Part shown: positions 18,518-28,306 of the stretch, one piece after another
Layout: the number at the start of each line of letters is the position of its first letter
Position numbering within the stretch: position 1 is the stretch's first letter
Assembly: GCA_023539395.1 (NCBI GenBank)
Contig: JAKCEX010000011.1
Span: forward strand, 1 to 32,430
DNA: 32,430 nucleotides
Source of the DNA: Candidatus Geocrenenecus arthurdayi
Lineage (GTDB): Archaea; Thermoproteota; Nitrososphaeria_A; Caldarchaeales; Wolframiiraptoraceae
Direction: 5' to 3'
The notes under the pieces: generated by a model
What the model was told of the DNA's origin: nothing
Databases searched by the model: none
The model's input: the letters and a program-made list of their open reading frames with translations, nothing else
Position numbers and translations under genes: made by a program

Positions 18518-20191
18518 TCCTGCTCCAAGAGATGCTGAAAGAGCATACTTAGCGTATCTAGCAAGTATCCCAGAGGTGTATCTTGGTTTCGGTGGAGACC
18601 ATTCTGAAAGCCTCTTCTCTATCTCATTCTTATCTAACTCTACATCAATCCTACTGCTTGGAACATCTATAATAATAGTATCCCCGTTTCTTAGAGCTGC
18701 TATTGGTCCACCTACTGCTGCTTCAGGGGATACATGCCCAACCATTAAGCCTCTCGTGGCCCCTGAGAATCTTCCATCTGTGACTAGTGCTACTTTATCT
18801 CCTAGACCTTGACCTACTATAGCTGCTGTAACTGAGAGCATCTCTCTCATACCAGGTCCTCCTCGTGGTCCCTCATACCTAATTACGACTACGTCTCCAG
18901 CTTCTACCTGCTTATCTATTACTGCTTTAAATGCTTCTTCTTCTGAATTGTAAACTTTCACTGGACCTTTATGGTATAGGTTTTTTACACCGCTTATCTT
19001 TACTACTGCTCCTTCAGGTGCTAGGTTACCTTTTAAGATTACTATGGACCCATGCTTAGATATTGGGTTACTAGGTTCTCTAACTACTTCTCCTACCTCT
19101 CTTACTGGAGGCTTAAACTCTTCTAGGTTTTCTTTAACTGTTTTTCCTGTTACTGTTAATGCTTCACCATTTATGAGACCTTCATCTAGAAGCTTCTTCA
19201 TTACTACTGGTAGCCCCCCAATTCTATCAAGTTCTTCTACTGGATATCTACCTCCAGGTATCAAGTCTACAATGTATGGTGTCTTCCTACTTATTCTATC
19301 AAAGTCTTCTAATGTTAGTTTTATTTTTGCTTCTCTAGCTATAGCTAGTAAGTGTAAGATAGCGTTTGTCGATCCACCCATAGCTGCATCTACTGCGATA
19401 GCATTCTCAAATGCTTCAAATGTAAGTATATCTAGAGGTTTTAAGCTTGTTTCAAGCAATTTCATAAGAGTTAACCCTGTCTTATATGCTACTTCAAGCC
19501 TCCTAGAATCTAAAGCAGGAATAGTTGAAGCTCCTGGAAGCATCATTCCAAGAGCTTCAAAGAGTATAGCCATAGTATTCGCAGTATACAATCCAGCACA
19601 TGACCCTGGACCTGGACAAGCATACTTCTCGATAAGCTTTAATTCTTCAAGGGTTATCTTTCCTGCAGAGTATCTTCCAACTGCTTCAAATACGTCTCCT
19701 GTGCTCAACCTTCTATCTCCAAGCCTCCCCGAGTACATTGGTCCACCATTCAAGAATATAGAGGGTATGTTAAGGCGGGCCACAGCCATCATCATCCCAG
19801 GTTCGATCTTATCACAGCTTGATAATACAATTAATCCATCAAATCTATGTGCTTCAATCATTATCTCAACACTATCAGCTATTACTTCTCTACTAGCAAG
19901 GCTGAAACGCATACCTTCATGACCCATAGCTAAACCATCACATACAGCTATAGTATTGAATTCAAACGGAGTACCTCCACCATTTTTTACACCATCTTTA
20001 ACTCTTCGACTGATAGTGTTTAAGTGGATGTGACCTGGGACGACTTCATTCCACGAGTTGGCTATAGCTATTAAGGGCTTAGAGAATTCTTCATCTGCTA
20101 ATCCTAAAGCTCTGAGGAGAGCACGATGAGGTGCACGCTCCACACCCTCAAGTATAACACTACTTCTCCGTTTCACCCCTAGACTACTCAT
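18509..20191 (-). CDS. ilvD: Dihydroxy-acid dehydratase
   Basis: [83 protein letters not shown]. Confidence 0.95.
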   Translation of the reverse strand: MSSLGVKRRSSVILEGVERAPHRALLRALGLADEEFSKPLIAIANSWNEVVPGHIHLNTISRRVKDGVKNGGGTPFEFNTIAVCDGLAMGHEGMRFSLASREVIADSVEIMIEAHRFDGLIVLSSCDKIEPGMMMAVARLNIPSIFLNGGPMYSGRLGDRRLSTGDVFEAVGRYSAGKITLEELKLIEKYACPGPGSCAGLYTANTMAILFEALGMMLPGASTIPALDSRRLEVAYKTGLTLMKLLETSLKPLDILTFEAFENAIAVDAAMGGSTNAILHLLAIAREAKIKLTLEDFDRISRKTPYIVDLIPGGRYPVEELDRIGGLPVVMKKLLDEGLINGEALTVTGKTVKENLEEFKPPVREVGEVVREPSNPISKHGSIVILKGNLAPEGAVVKISGVKNLYHKGPVKVYNSEEEAFKAVIDKQVEAGDVVVIRYEGPRGGPGMREMLSVTAAIVGQGLGDKVALVTDGRFSGATRGLMVGHVSPEAAVGGPIAALRNGDTIIIDVPSSRIDVELDKNEIEKRLSEWSPPKPRYTSGILARYAKYALSASLGAGLE

Positions 20192-20238
20192 TTCGGTTAA
20201 ACATCTTTCTTAGAATTATTAAGAATTTCCATACCACT

Positions 20239-20835
20239 CTATGATATGAGTGTGGCCACTGTTTTCCTTATCTGTGGTTTTATTCTCTCCAGCTTTGTCT
20301 CAATCCTATTATCGAAGCTTATTGAGCCATCTATACTCTTAACTATGACCCCGAATACTGTTTCAACTGGCTCATCCATAATTGTTATCTCTATATTCTT
20401 CTTCCTCGATAAATTCTCAGATATTCTTCTTAAGCTCTCTCTAAGATGCTCATTAGTGTAAACCTTAACATTCCTAACATTAACTATATCTATAGCTTCT
20501 TCAAGAATCTTCTCAAGATACTTATCTAGCTCTCTTCTAACTGCTTTCTCCCCTACTAACTCCAAGACTTTCCTGATTAATTCATCTATACATTCTTCAA
20601 TTTGTTCAAGCTTCTTCCCCCTGATCTTTACTTGGGTTAAGCTTTGTATCCTAGACTTTATCATCTCACTCTTCTTCTCAGCTTGTTCAACCATTTCATC
20701 AACAATCCTCAGAGTCTCTTCAAGCTCTCTCTCAATAATCTTTCTAACATCTCTAGATAATTCCTGAAAAGAAGAATCAAGGCTTTCAATGATCTTCCCA
20801 GCAACCTCATCAACTACTTTAGCTAAACCATGCAT
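20239..20835 (-). CDS. atpE: A/V-type ATP synthase subunit E
   Basis: Long charged helix MHGLAKVVDEVAGKIIESLDSSFQELSRDVRKIIERELEETLRIVDEM... and C-terminal VETVFGVIVKSIDGSISFDNRIETKLERIKPQIRKTVATLIS. The ORF-track extension to 20919 is probably not translated. Confidence 0.85.
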   Translation of the reverse strand: MHGLAKVVDEVAGKIIESLDSSFQELSRDVRKIIERELEETLRIVDEMVEQAEKKSEMIKSRIQSLTQVKIRGKKLEQIEECIDELIRKVLELVGEKAVRRELDKYLEKILEEAIDIVNVRNVKVYTNEHLRESLRRISENLSRKKNIEITIMDEPVETVFGVIVKSIDGSISFDNRIETKLERIKPQIRKTVATLIS

Positions 20836-20908
20836 AACCAATATTACACGCTCCCAAAACCATGTACTAAAGCTACAATTTATACTCAATACATCGGTAC
20901 TATTAGCT

Positions 20909-21205
20909 CTATACTCCAAGTATCTTTCTAAGAGCTGCTCTATAATCTATTTTCTCTTTTTCAAGTTTAATACCAGATAATTCATAGATTAGTGGAACTG
21001 CACGCTCAGCTCTAATCTTGTTTATTCTATCTCTAACATGCTTAGAAAGATCTTCATCAACTATGATTAACCCAATATCTTCTCTAAGAATATTCTTCTC
21101 AACCTCCCTAATCAACTCTTCAGGTGTACCCACTTCTATCCCTCCAATACCTGAAAGCCTAAAACCTGAAACAAACGGCTTAGAACCAATAACTACAACC
21201 TTCAA
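20909..21205 (-). CDS. atpF: A/V-type ATP synthase subunit F
   Basis: MKVVVIGSKPFVSGFRLSGIGGIEVGTPEELIREVEKNILREDIGLIIVDEDLSKHVRDRI; typical size and pattern. Confidence 0.85.
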   Translation of the reverse strand: MKVVVIGSKPFVSGFRLSGIGGIEVGTPEELIREVEKNILREDIGLIIVDEDLSKHVRDRINKIRAERAVPLIYELSGIKLEKEKIDYRAALRKILGV

Positions 21206-21305
21206 GTTGTTTCGAGACTTTCTAGAGATTATCTATATTTATGGTTATTTGTATGGGAGTTTCTCTAAATCTTCCCTTTCCAAGAAGAAATGAAGAATTG
21301 AATTT

Positions 21306-21878
21306 TTAATTCTGCTCAAGAGCTTTAATTACAATAGATAATCCTTTTATTGAGATGAGTATATCTTTCTGGGATGCTCTGTTGATAGCTGTCTTCAAGT
21401 ATCTCCAAGCTTTCTTTGCTGCTTCTTCTCCTAGAATTCTCTCTACTAGGTCTCCTACTTCTTCATCTAGATTCTTAACTTTACCTGCTAGTGCGACGTA
21501 AAGGCTTAACTTTCTATATCCACGGGTTAAAGATAAGAAAACTGCATCACCACCCAATCTCTCCTCTTTTTCAATTGTAAATCCATGACCTTTAAGCCAT
21601 TCCTTTACTACCTCAAATGACTGGATATGTTCTCTATCTACATAAAATAATGCTTTCTTAACAGCAAACCCTTTATCCATTATCAAGATTAATCCTTCTA
21701 GTGCCGAGACTCCTGTAGGTTTTCTTCTAGGTAATGGATGAGATATACTACATAAGAATAAACTCTTACCATTAAATTTTGGAGCAACTAATCTAACTAG
21801 TTTCTCATCTTTACGACCGTCTCCAAATATTAATAATACTTGATGCTCACCACCCTCAAAGCTAGGCGTGAACTTCAT
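21306..21878 (-). CDS. Partner protein of the AAA ATPase; possible divergent TOPRIM-like domain (unassigned)
   Basis: 190 aa, overlaps the upstream ATPase gene by 17 bp; LLIFGDGRKDEKLVRLV ... KKALFYVDREHIQSFEVVKEWLKGHGF could match TOPRIM E...DxD positions, weakly. Confidence 0.5.
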   Translation of the reverse strand: MKFTPSFEGGEHQVLLIFGDGRKDEKLVRLVAPKFNGKSLFLCSISHPLPRRKPTGVSALEGLILIMDKGFAVKKALFYVDREHIQSFEVVKEWLKGHGFTIEKEERLGGDAVFLSLTRGYRKLSLYVALAGKVKNLDEEVGDLVERILGEEAAKKAWRYLKTAINRASQKDILISIKGLSIVIKALEQN

Positions 21879-22884
21879 CCTGCCTCACTGGAGCAAACAA
21901 TCTTCTTACATCTAGACCCTCCTCAAACATCTTCTCTAAATCTTCAAGAGTATATTCCCTGTAGGATAAGACATCATATTGGTTCTTATTTAATTGGATT
22001 ATTCGAGTATCTTCAGGCTCTACCATGAGGACTTCATGTAATACATCAATTGAATGTGTAGAGATGATTACTTGCCAATCATGGTTTGCAAGCCATTTAA
22101 TACAGAAATGTATTAAGGCTGGATGAGCAGAAGATTCAATGTCATCCCAGAGAACAACTTTCGGCTTCACAGCCTCGATCCAAAAAGCTGTAGTTAAGAA
22201 TCTTTTAACACCATCACCTAAATCTTTTAACCTAATATACGCTACATCCTTCTCAAGCTCTTTTCTTAAAACTAACTCATTACGTTTTAAGAGTAACTCT
22301 GTAAATCTATCGCTTACAACATTCCCAGATAATTCCCTCACTAGAGAAACGTGAACCCCAGTTCTTTCAATTGCCTCCCAATTTTCCATAAGCCAATATT
22401 CAAGAGTAGACCTAAATGAATCGCTACTTGGTATGAAGATGACGTATCCTCGCAACTTTGTTTCCGCTTCTTCTATGCTTTCTATCTCAAAAACATTAGA
22501 AACTGTGGGAAGCCAAGAATAAAAAGAATCCGAGCTTGTTATTTCTTCTTTGTTAGAATACAGATGGAATGAACCATCTTCGTGAATCTGATATTCTAAT
22601 TCTAAGCTGTTTATACTGGATATTACTGTAGCCTTCCCATAATAACGGTAGATGAGAGCTTGAGTAAGCTTTCCTAGATACTTAGAAAGGAAGATAAATT
22701 TGTCTTCTTTTAGTATAGGTAACCCCCATAATTGAGGTGGGTAGGGTAGTAAGAACAGTGCCATCATGATTGTTGTTTTCCCAGAATTGTTAGGGCCTAT
22801 TAGAACGTTAAATCTATGGAAGTTCAACCTCTCACTACATGAATATACTCCACCAAATTCTTTCAATATAAGATGCTCAAACAT
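21862..22884 (-). CDS. AAA (OLD/RecF-like, ABC-type) ATPase
   Basis: FNVLIGPNNSGKTTIMMALF (Walker A), LKDLGDGVKRFLTTAF (signature-like), KVVLWDDIESSAHPALIHF (Walker B/D-loop), WQVIISTHSIDVLHEV (switch His). Confidence 0.85.
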   Translation of the reverse strand: MFEHLILKEFGGVYSCSERLNFHRFNVLIGPNNSGKTTIMMALFLLPYPPQLWGLPILKEDKFIFLSKYLGKLTQALIYRYYGKATVISSINSLELEYQIHEDGSFHLYSNKEEITSSDSFYSWLPTVSNVFEIESIEEAETKLRGYVIFIPSSDSFRSTLEYWLMENWEAIERTGVHVSLVRELSGNVVSDRFTELLLKRNELVLRKELEKDVAYIRLKDLGDGVKRFLTTAFWIEAVKPKVVLWDDIESSAHPALIHFCIKWLANHDWQVIISTHSIDVLHEVLMVEPEDTRIIQLNKNQYDVLSYREYTLEDLEKMFEEGLDVRRLFAPVRQDEVHA

Positions 22885-23096
22885 TAGTTAATCTCCTCAT
22901 TCTAATTCATGGAATCTTAGTCTCTTATAAAAATCTATATTTTTAGAGAGAATGTATTCTTATGTTGGGTAGATCCCAGAGTTCCCTTAAATTTACTAAC
23001 TCGATGCTACTCACAAAATATTCTTACTGATGTATTGTTGATGTTTATATTGTGCATACGTTTAGATCGATTTAACGGGGTTAAGGGAGGTCTTCT

Positions 23097-25133
23097 TTGG
23101 GGCTTACAGAGCTTGTGAAGACTGTACTGGTTGTTCCTGAGCATAGGCTTACCGAGGTTATTAGGGAGCTTTATGATTTTGAGTGGTTTCATGTTGAGGA
23201 AGCGGAGGCAGGGCTAGATGAAAAAATTAGCAGAGCATATGATGTTCTACGGAGGCTTAGTCTAGAGCTTGATACATTGATATCTTCACTCAATATATCT
23301 GTAGAAGCTGGGATAATAAATCAGCTTGTTAAGAGTTACCGTGTATATAGAGAGAGGATAGAAGTTGAAGATATTGAAGAATTAATCTCGAAGTTAAAGA
23401 GTGATGCTGAGCCACTTATACGTGAAGCTAGAGAGTCTATGGAGAGTCAGAGAAGAATAAGAGAAGAACTTAAGCAGATTGAGGCTCTCCATTCTACTCT
23501 TAAGATTCTACTAGACTTCAATATAGACCCATCTAGACTTCAGAAGCTTAAGAGATTCTATGCTGTCTTCACGGTAGTCGAGAGTAGGAGCGTTGACGAG
23601 ATTAAGAAGAGTCTACTTACATCCTATACTATAGATACTCCAATCGGTAAGAACTACTCTGCACTCTTAATAATATCTCTGAGAGAAGAGGAAGAGAAGG
23701 TTGATAGAGTTTTAAGAGGGTTCGGTGTTAAGCCTTTCACTATACCTCTAGACCTTCCACAGAATATCAATGAAGCATATAATCTAATTATTGAGAAGCA
23801 GAAGAAGCTTGAAGAAGATTTGAAGAAGGCTGAAGAAAGCCTTGTTAAGATTAGAGAAAAGTCTGGACCGAGGATTATAGCATTAAGAGAAGCTGTTCAA
23901 GTAGTTGAAGAACTTCTAGACCGCCTTGGAAGAAAGAGCGGGTTAAAGAGGTTTAAACTGATAAATGGGTATATTCCGAGAGATATGAAGGGAGAGTTTG
24001 AGTCAAGGTTTGGAGAGAGATATGGAGTATTCTTCGAGGAAGAAGATGGAGGGCATGAAGACCATTCTCCAACCCTCTTAAAAAATAATGGCCTGGTTAA
24101 GAGTTTTGAGAATATTACATTGATTCAAGGGTATCCTAGAAGTAATGAAGTCGACCCTACACCATACATAGCAGTATTCTTCTCAATATTCTATGGTATA
24201 ATGTTTGCAGATTTAGGTCAAGGTTTAGTGCTTGCATTGTTTGGGATATTCATGTATAGGAGGGTTTCTGAAGAGAATCTCAAGCAGTGGGCTAAACTCC
24301 TCACTATTCTAGGCATCTCTGCAGCTATAGCAGGATTCATACTTGGAGAAGCTTTCGGGTTTAAGGTGCATTTCCCATTCCCTAAGCCTGAAGTACTCCA
24401 TCTAGTTGAAGAACATGGTGAAGGAACCCAGTTTAACATGGTTGAAGTCCTCAAGCTTATACAGTTTACATTATTTTTAGGGGCCATACATTTAACAACA
24501 GGCTATACTCTAAGCTTTAAGAAAGCCTTAAAACATAGAGAATACATCGAGGCATTTACTGCTAAGCTTCCAACAATAACCATGTATATCTTCGGCATAC
24601 TTTTTGCATTATGCTTTTTCGGAGCAGGTGGAGACATGAGTGGAATAATGTCTTCAGAGAACCCCGTACCATACCTAGGTATCCCAACAAAGAATATTGC
24701 ACCAATAGCAGTTGGAGGAGCAATCTCAAGTATACTCATAATAATCTTAGGTAGAGGGATAATAGAAGGTGTACTTGAGAAGAAGGGGGGAATAGTTGGA
24801 TTAATAGGTGGAGGATTACTTGAAGTATTAGAGAATATTATACATTTTATGTCTAATAGTCTTAGCTATGTTAGGATTACAGTACTCCTGCTTGTTCACT
24901 CAGCACTACTGATGCTACTTAACGCTTCATGGCATGCATTAGGATGGAATAGCTTACCCATCCTAATAATAGGTAATCTTGGAATCATGGCTCTAGAAGG
25001 GTTAATGGTATTCATCCAAGCTCTCAGGCTCCATTTATACGAGTTCTTTACAAAATTCTATGAAGGAACAGGTACACCCTTTAAGAAGATAAAACCAATT
25101 ACAAGCTACGTAGAGATAGTATTCAAAAAGTAA
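23097..25133 (+). CDS. atpI: A/V-type ATP synthase subunit I (a-subunit); TTG start
   Basis: 678 aa: N-terminal coiled-coil region followed by YIAVFFSIFYGIMFADLGQGLVLALFG, GGLLEVLENIIHFMSNSLSYVRI, LRLHLYEFFTKFYEGTGTPFKKI. SD-like GGGAGGT upstream. Confidence 0.95.
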   Translation: MGLTELVKTVLVVPEHRLTEVIRELYDFEWFHVEEAEAGLDEKISRAYDVLRRLSLELDTLISSLNISVEAGIINQLVKSYRVYRERIEVEDIEELISKLKSDAEPLIREARESMESQRRIREELKQIEALHSTLKILLDFNIDPSRLQKLKRFYAVFTVVESRSVDEIKKSLLTSYTIDTPIGKNYSALLIISLREEEEKVDRVLRGFGVKPFTIPLDLPQNINEAYNLIIEKQKKLEEDLKKAEESLVKIREKSGPRIIALREAVQVVEELLDRLGRKSGLKRFKLINGYIPRDMKGEFESRFGERYGVFFEEEDGGHEDHSPTLLKNNGLVKSFENITLIQGYPRSNEVDPTPYIAVFFSIFYGIMFADLGQGLVLALFGIFMYRRVSEENLKQWAKLLTILGISAAIAGFILGEAFGFKVHFPFPKPEVLHLVEEHGEGTQFNMVEVLKLIQFTLFLGAIHLTTGYTLSFKKALKHREYIEAFTAKLPTITMYIFGILFALCFFGAGGDMSGIMSSENPVPYLGIPTKNIAPIAVGGAISSILIIILGRGIIEGVLEKKGGIVGLIGGGLLEVLENIIHFMSNSLSYVRITVLLLVHSALLMLLNASWHALGWNSLPILIIGNLGIMALEGLMVFIQALRLHLYEFFTKFYEGTGTPFKKIKPITSYVEIVFKK

Positions 25134-25152
25134 GCTTAAGACCACAACATAT

Positions 25153-26634
25153 TTATGTAAACTTCTTTAGCTTAACCGATAATGTTTTCAAGTTTACTAA
25201 TACTGCTGTTCCAACCGTTGGCTCTAATCCTACTTCCCTCTGGTAGCTTGTCTGCTCCTGCCATGTTCCACTATTAACTAAGACTACGTCACGGTAATTC
25301 CCAGCATATGCAACATGTACATGACCCGTATGGAGTATATCTGGGATATCTTCTATGACCAGTAGGTCTTCAGGAGTAGGTAGGATAGGTGTATTCTCAC
25401 CATATATTGGTGCAAGATGCCTACATTGAATTAGCATTTCAAGAACATTTCTAATCTCTCTATCTAGTATAGAGTATGATGTATTTGGAAGATACTGTAT
25501 AATATCATCTAAGCTTTGACCATGATATACGAGTATTCTTCTATCTTCAACCCTGATCACTGCAGGGTTACCCACGAAGATATACTCTCTATATTTCTCC
25601 AGTATCTTTCTATATTTTTTAGGTAGAGGAGGCTGAGGAAGGGCTTTCACTACGGGGTCGTGGTTTCCAATAGAGATTATCAACTTGATCTCTTTAGGTA
25701 CCTCAGAGAGAAGTTTAGCTACTTCTTCCATCTGCTGTGTAACCGAGGTATATTCAAGCTCTCTATCCTGCTTAGGAAAGACTCCTACACCGTCAACAAT
25801 ATCTCCTGCAATAATCATGTATCTAATTCTCTTAACTTCAGCGTCGCGTGTATTACTTAACCAATCTAGAAAGTTCTCCCAAAGGTCTCTCCTAAACTTT
25901 CTACTACCTACATGGAGGTCTGAGATTAAGACTATATAGACTTCTGGAGCATTCTCATTCACGCTCCTCCACTTTAAAGGTACATCTGGCATAAAAACAT
26001 CCCTAACAAACAAAACATTATTGACCTTAACTACTCTAACTCCTAAGACTTGGTCTACTAGAAGTCTTTCAATCTTCCTTGTTAGCTCACTATCCCTCTT
26101 AGGGGCCACAAGCTTAACTGTAGAAGTATCATCTTCAACTTGGAGTATTATTGATTGTTCCTTCTCAATCTTCTCTAGTAACATAACTATTAATGTCGAT
26201 TCACTTCCCTTAGGACTCTTTAATACATCAATTATCTTCGAGAAAGATTCTCCTCTCTTCTCAAGGATGCTCTTTAACTTCATATATCGACTCTTGAAAT
26301 AGTTTTGGAATTCTGTTATATTCCCTTCAATTCTGTAGTTCTTCAAGAATTTATCATCCACCTCAATCTTCGGAGCCCATTCTTCTAGAGGCTCTTTCTC
26401 AATCATTATATCGGAGACTATGTATCCAGCTTCATTAGTCTTTAAACCTACTTCCATGATGTGGCTTGAATCAACTACAATAACTTCTGGTCTACTTATT
26501 TTCAGATAATTGATAATCTGTCTAAGTGTTTCTAGAGGTTTCTGCTGAGACTCGATTATAGATATGGCCTCAGCAGTTAGATTGTATCCTTCTCTTAAAG
26601 CTTCTTCAACAATCTTCTTCCTCAACAGCTCCAT
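25153..26634 (-). CDS. polB: DNA polymerase II (PolD) small subunit DP1
   Basis: VLISDLHVGSRKF, AGDIVDGVGVFPKQ, ISIGNHDPV, LVYHGQSLDD, HTGHVHVAYAGNYRDVVLVNSGTWQEQTSYQ: calcineurin-like DP1 signatures. Confidence 0.93.
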   Translation of the reverse strand: MELLRKKIVEEALREGYNLTAEAISIIESQQKPLETLRQIINYLKISRPEVIVVDSSHIMEVGLKTNEAGYIVSDIMIEKEPLEEWAPKIEVDDKFLKNYRIEGNITEFQNYFKSRYMKLKSILEKRGESFSKIIDVLKSPKGSESTLIVMLLEKIEKEQSIILQVEDDTSTVKLVAPKRDSELTRKIERLLVDQVLGVRVVKVNNVLFVRDVFMPDVPLKWRSVNENAPEVYIVLISDLHVGSRKFRRDLWENFLDWLSNTRDAEVKRIRYMIIAGDIVDGVGVFPKQDRELEYTSVTQQMEEVAKLLSEVPKEIKLIISIGNHDPVVKALPQPPLPKKYRKILEKYREYIFVGNPAVIRVEDRRILVYHGQSLDDIIQYLPNTSYSILDREIRNVLEMLIQCRHLAPIYGENTPILPTPEDLLVIEDIPDILHTGHVHVAYAGNYRDVVLVNSGTWQEQTSYQREVGLEPTVGTAVLVNLKTLSVKLKKFT

Positions 26635-26688
26635 AACCTATACACTATCCAAGATAATGATACAGCTATACTAAGAGTTTTACCGACT

Positions 26689-27993
26689 CTACAAACTATA
26701 CTTATCTTTTACAATGGGTTTATAGTTTAAAAGAGATTTGAGTAGTTCATCACTCTCTATTACTTGCTGTACTTCATCAAGAGGGGTCATAATCGTTATC
26801 CTTCTAGTTCTACCATATCTACCTAGGCTTACGACTTCACTCTTTAATACACCTAGCATATCAAGCTCCGAGATGAGAGTACTAACTCTCCTATCACTTA
26901 GAGGCTCTATACCCAGTAGAGAACATATCTCACGGTATGTCTCGTAGAGGGGGCCAGAAGTAAGATTATGTATATCGTTTCTTGCTAAAAGGTATAGTGT
27001 TGTCAAGACAAGCTTACTGTGGAGGGGAAGTGTAGATAATGCTTCGAATATTCTACCTCTCTCAATCATGTTCTGAGCTAACCTAACATGCTTCTCCTCT
27101 ACAATATGCGCACCGCTTCTCTCAGCTATCTCAGCTGCAACCCTTAATAGGTCTATGGCCCTCCTAGCATCTCCATGCTCTTGTGCTGCAAGTGCTGCAC
27201 ATAGTTTAACTACTTCTTCTGGGACTGTCCCTGGATAGAAGGCTATAGTTGCTCTCTCCATCAATATGTCCACTAGCTCTGGTGCTGTATATGGATGGAA
27301 GACAAGCTCTTCTTCACTTAAACTACTTAATACTCTTGGGTCAAGCAATTCTTTAAAGTGTAGGTCGTTTGATACACCGACTATGTTTAAGCCTCCTGTG
27401 TCAAAGCTTTCATTAACTCTAGTTAGCTCATATAAGAGGTTGTCACCGTAATTTTTAACTAGTATGTCTATCTCGTCAAGGCATGTTATCAAGATTGTAT
27501 TCTTTTCTCTCAGTGAACTCCTAAACCTATTGAATACTTCTGCTTTTGATAAACCTGTAAAAGGAACTTTAACACCTATCGATTCACATAGCTCAGCTAA
27601 TACTCGGTATTCTGTTCCAGCAATACGGCAGTTAATATATGTAAATTGTAGTGGAAGACCCTCAAGCTCAGCAGCTTCTCTAAACCTATTGAATACGTAT
27701 TTTACGACAGCCGTCTTACCTGTACCAGTCTTCCCATATATGAAGACATTACTTGCTCTAGAAAGACGTAACGATGGAGAGAGAATCTCCCCAAGCCTTC
27801 TAATATGCTCAGACCTGTGGGGGAGATTTCCAGGTATATAATCTGAACGCATAACCCTCCTGTCCTTGAAAATTCTTGGTTTCTGGAGAGCCTTCCTAAC
27901 AACATCTTGTAATGGGTCCTCCGAACCCCATTGTTTCAATTGGAGATTAAGCCCCCGAAATGATTTATCTTCAATTTTTGTATTTTCTTTCAT
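26689..27993 (-). CDS. cdc6: Orc1/Cdc6 replication initiator
   Basis: VFIYGKTGTGKTAVVKYVFNRF, LITCLDEIDILV, GVSNDLHFKELLDPRVLSSL, HGDARRAIDLLRVAAEIA, C-terminal winged-helix region. Confidence 0.95.
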   Translation of the reverse strand: MKENTKIEDKSFRGLNLQLKQWGSEDPLQDVVRKALQKPRIFKDRRVMRSDYIPGNLPHRSEHIRRLGEILSPSLRLSRASNVFIYGKTGTGKTAVVKYVFNRFREAAELEGLPLQFTYINCRIAGTEYRVLAELCESIGVKVPFTGLSKAEVFNRFRSSLREKNTILITCLDEIDILVKNYGDNLLYELTRVNESFDTGGLNIVGVSNDLHFKELLDPRVLSSLSEEELVFHPYTAPELVDILMERATIAFYPGTVPEEVVKLCAALAAQEHGDARRAIDLLRVAAEIAERSGAHIVEEKHVRLAQNMIERGRIFEALSTLPLHSKLVLTTLYLLARNDIHNLTSGPLYETYREICSLLGIEPLSDRRVSTLISELDMLGVLKSEVVSLGRYGRTRRITIMTPLDEVQQVIESDELLKSLLNYKPIVKDKYSL

Positions 27994-28115
27994 TATTTAG
28001 CCCCCAATAGATCTTTCCCCTAGAGAAATTAGAAACTGGCTCACTAGAAAATTATACTTCTCTCGCTACTTTATTCGGGAAACCTGTCATTTTAGATAAG
28101 TTAAAGGTTGTTAAG

Positions 28116-28137
28116 CTTCCAATGGAAATAAAGGGGT
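28116..28137 (+). promoter_or_regulatory. Candidate origin recognition box (ORB)
   Basis: CTTCCAATGGAAATAAAGGGGT: TTCCA-N-TGGAA core plus downstream G-string. Confidence 0.7.
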
Positions 28138-28157
28138 GGAAGAGTATCCAATCCAGC

Positions 28158-28170
28158 GTTCCAGTGGAAC
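28158..28170. promoter_or_regulatory. ORB-core-like palindrome without clear G-string
   Basis: GTTCCAGTGGAAC, perfect inverted repeat around a central base. Confidence 0.5.
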
Positions 28171-28285
28171 CCAAGATACTTCACAATCTGTTAACACAGA
28201 TGTAAAATCTCCATCAAAAAACGTTATTCTAGCTTTTCTAGATGATGAGTAACTAGATAAAGCTTCTTCACAGGAAATCTGGCTA

Positions 28286-28306
28286 ACCCCTCTCTTTCCA
28301 ATGGAG
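28286..28306 (-). promoter_or_regulatory. Candidate origin recognition box (ORB), opposite orientation
   Basis: Minus strand CTCCATTGGAAAGAGAGGGGT; 17/21 identical to 28117-28137. Confidence 0.7.

Larger units (their letters stand above)
28116..28306. other. Candidate chromosomal replication origin (oriC)
   Basis: Inverted ORB-like elements with inward G-strings around an AT-rich spacer, directly upstream of orc1/cdc6, in a large intergenic region. Confidence 0.65.

Noticed and set aside
19044-19922. 292-aa plus-strand ORF inside ilvD
   Set aside because: Antisense shadow ORF; ilvD on the minus strand is unambiguous.
20836-20919. N-terminal extension of ATPase subunit E in the ORF track (MEYRANSTDVLSINCSFSTWFWERVILV)
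   Set aside because: Not subunit E-like and overlaps the atpF 3' end; the Met at 20835 is a better start.
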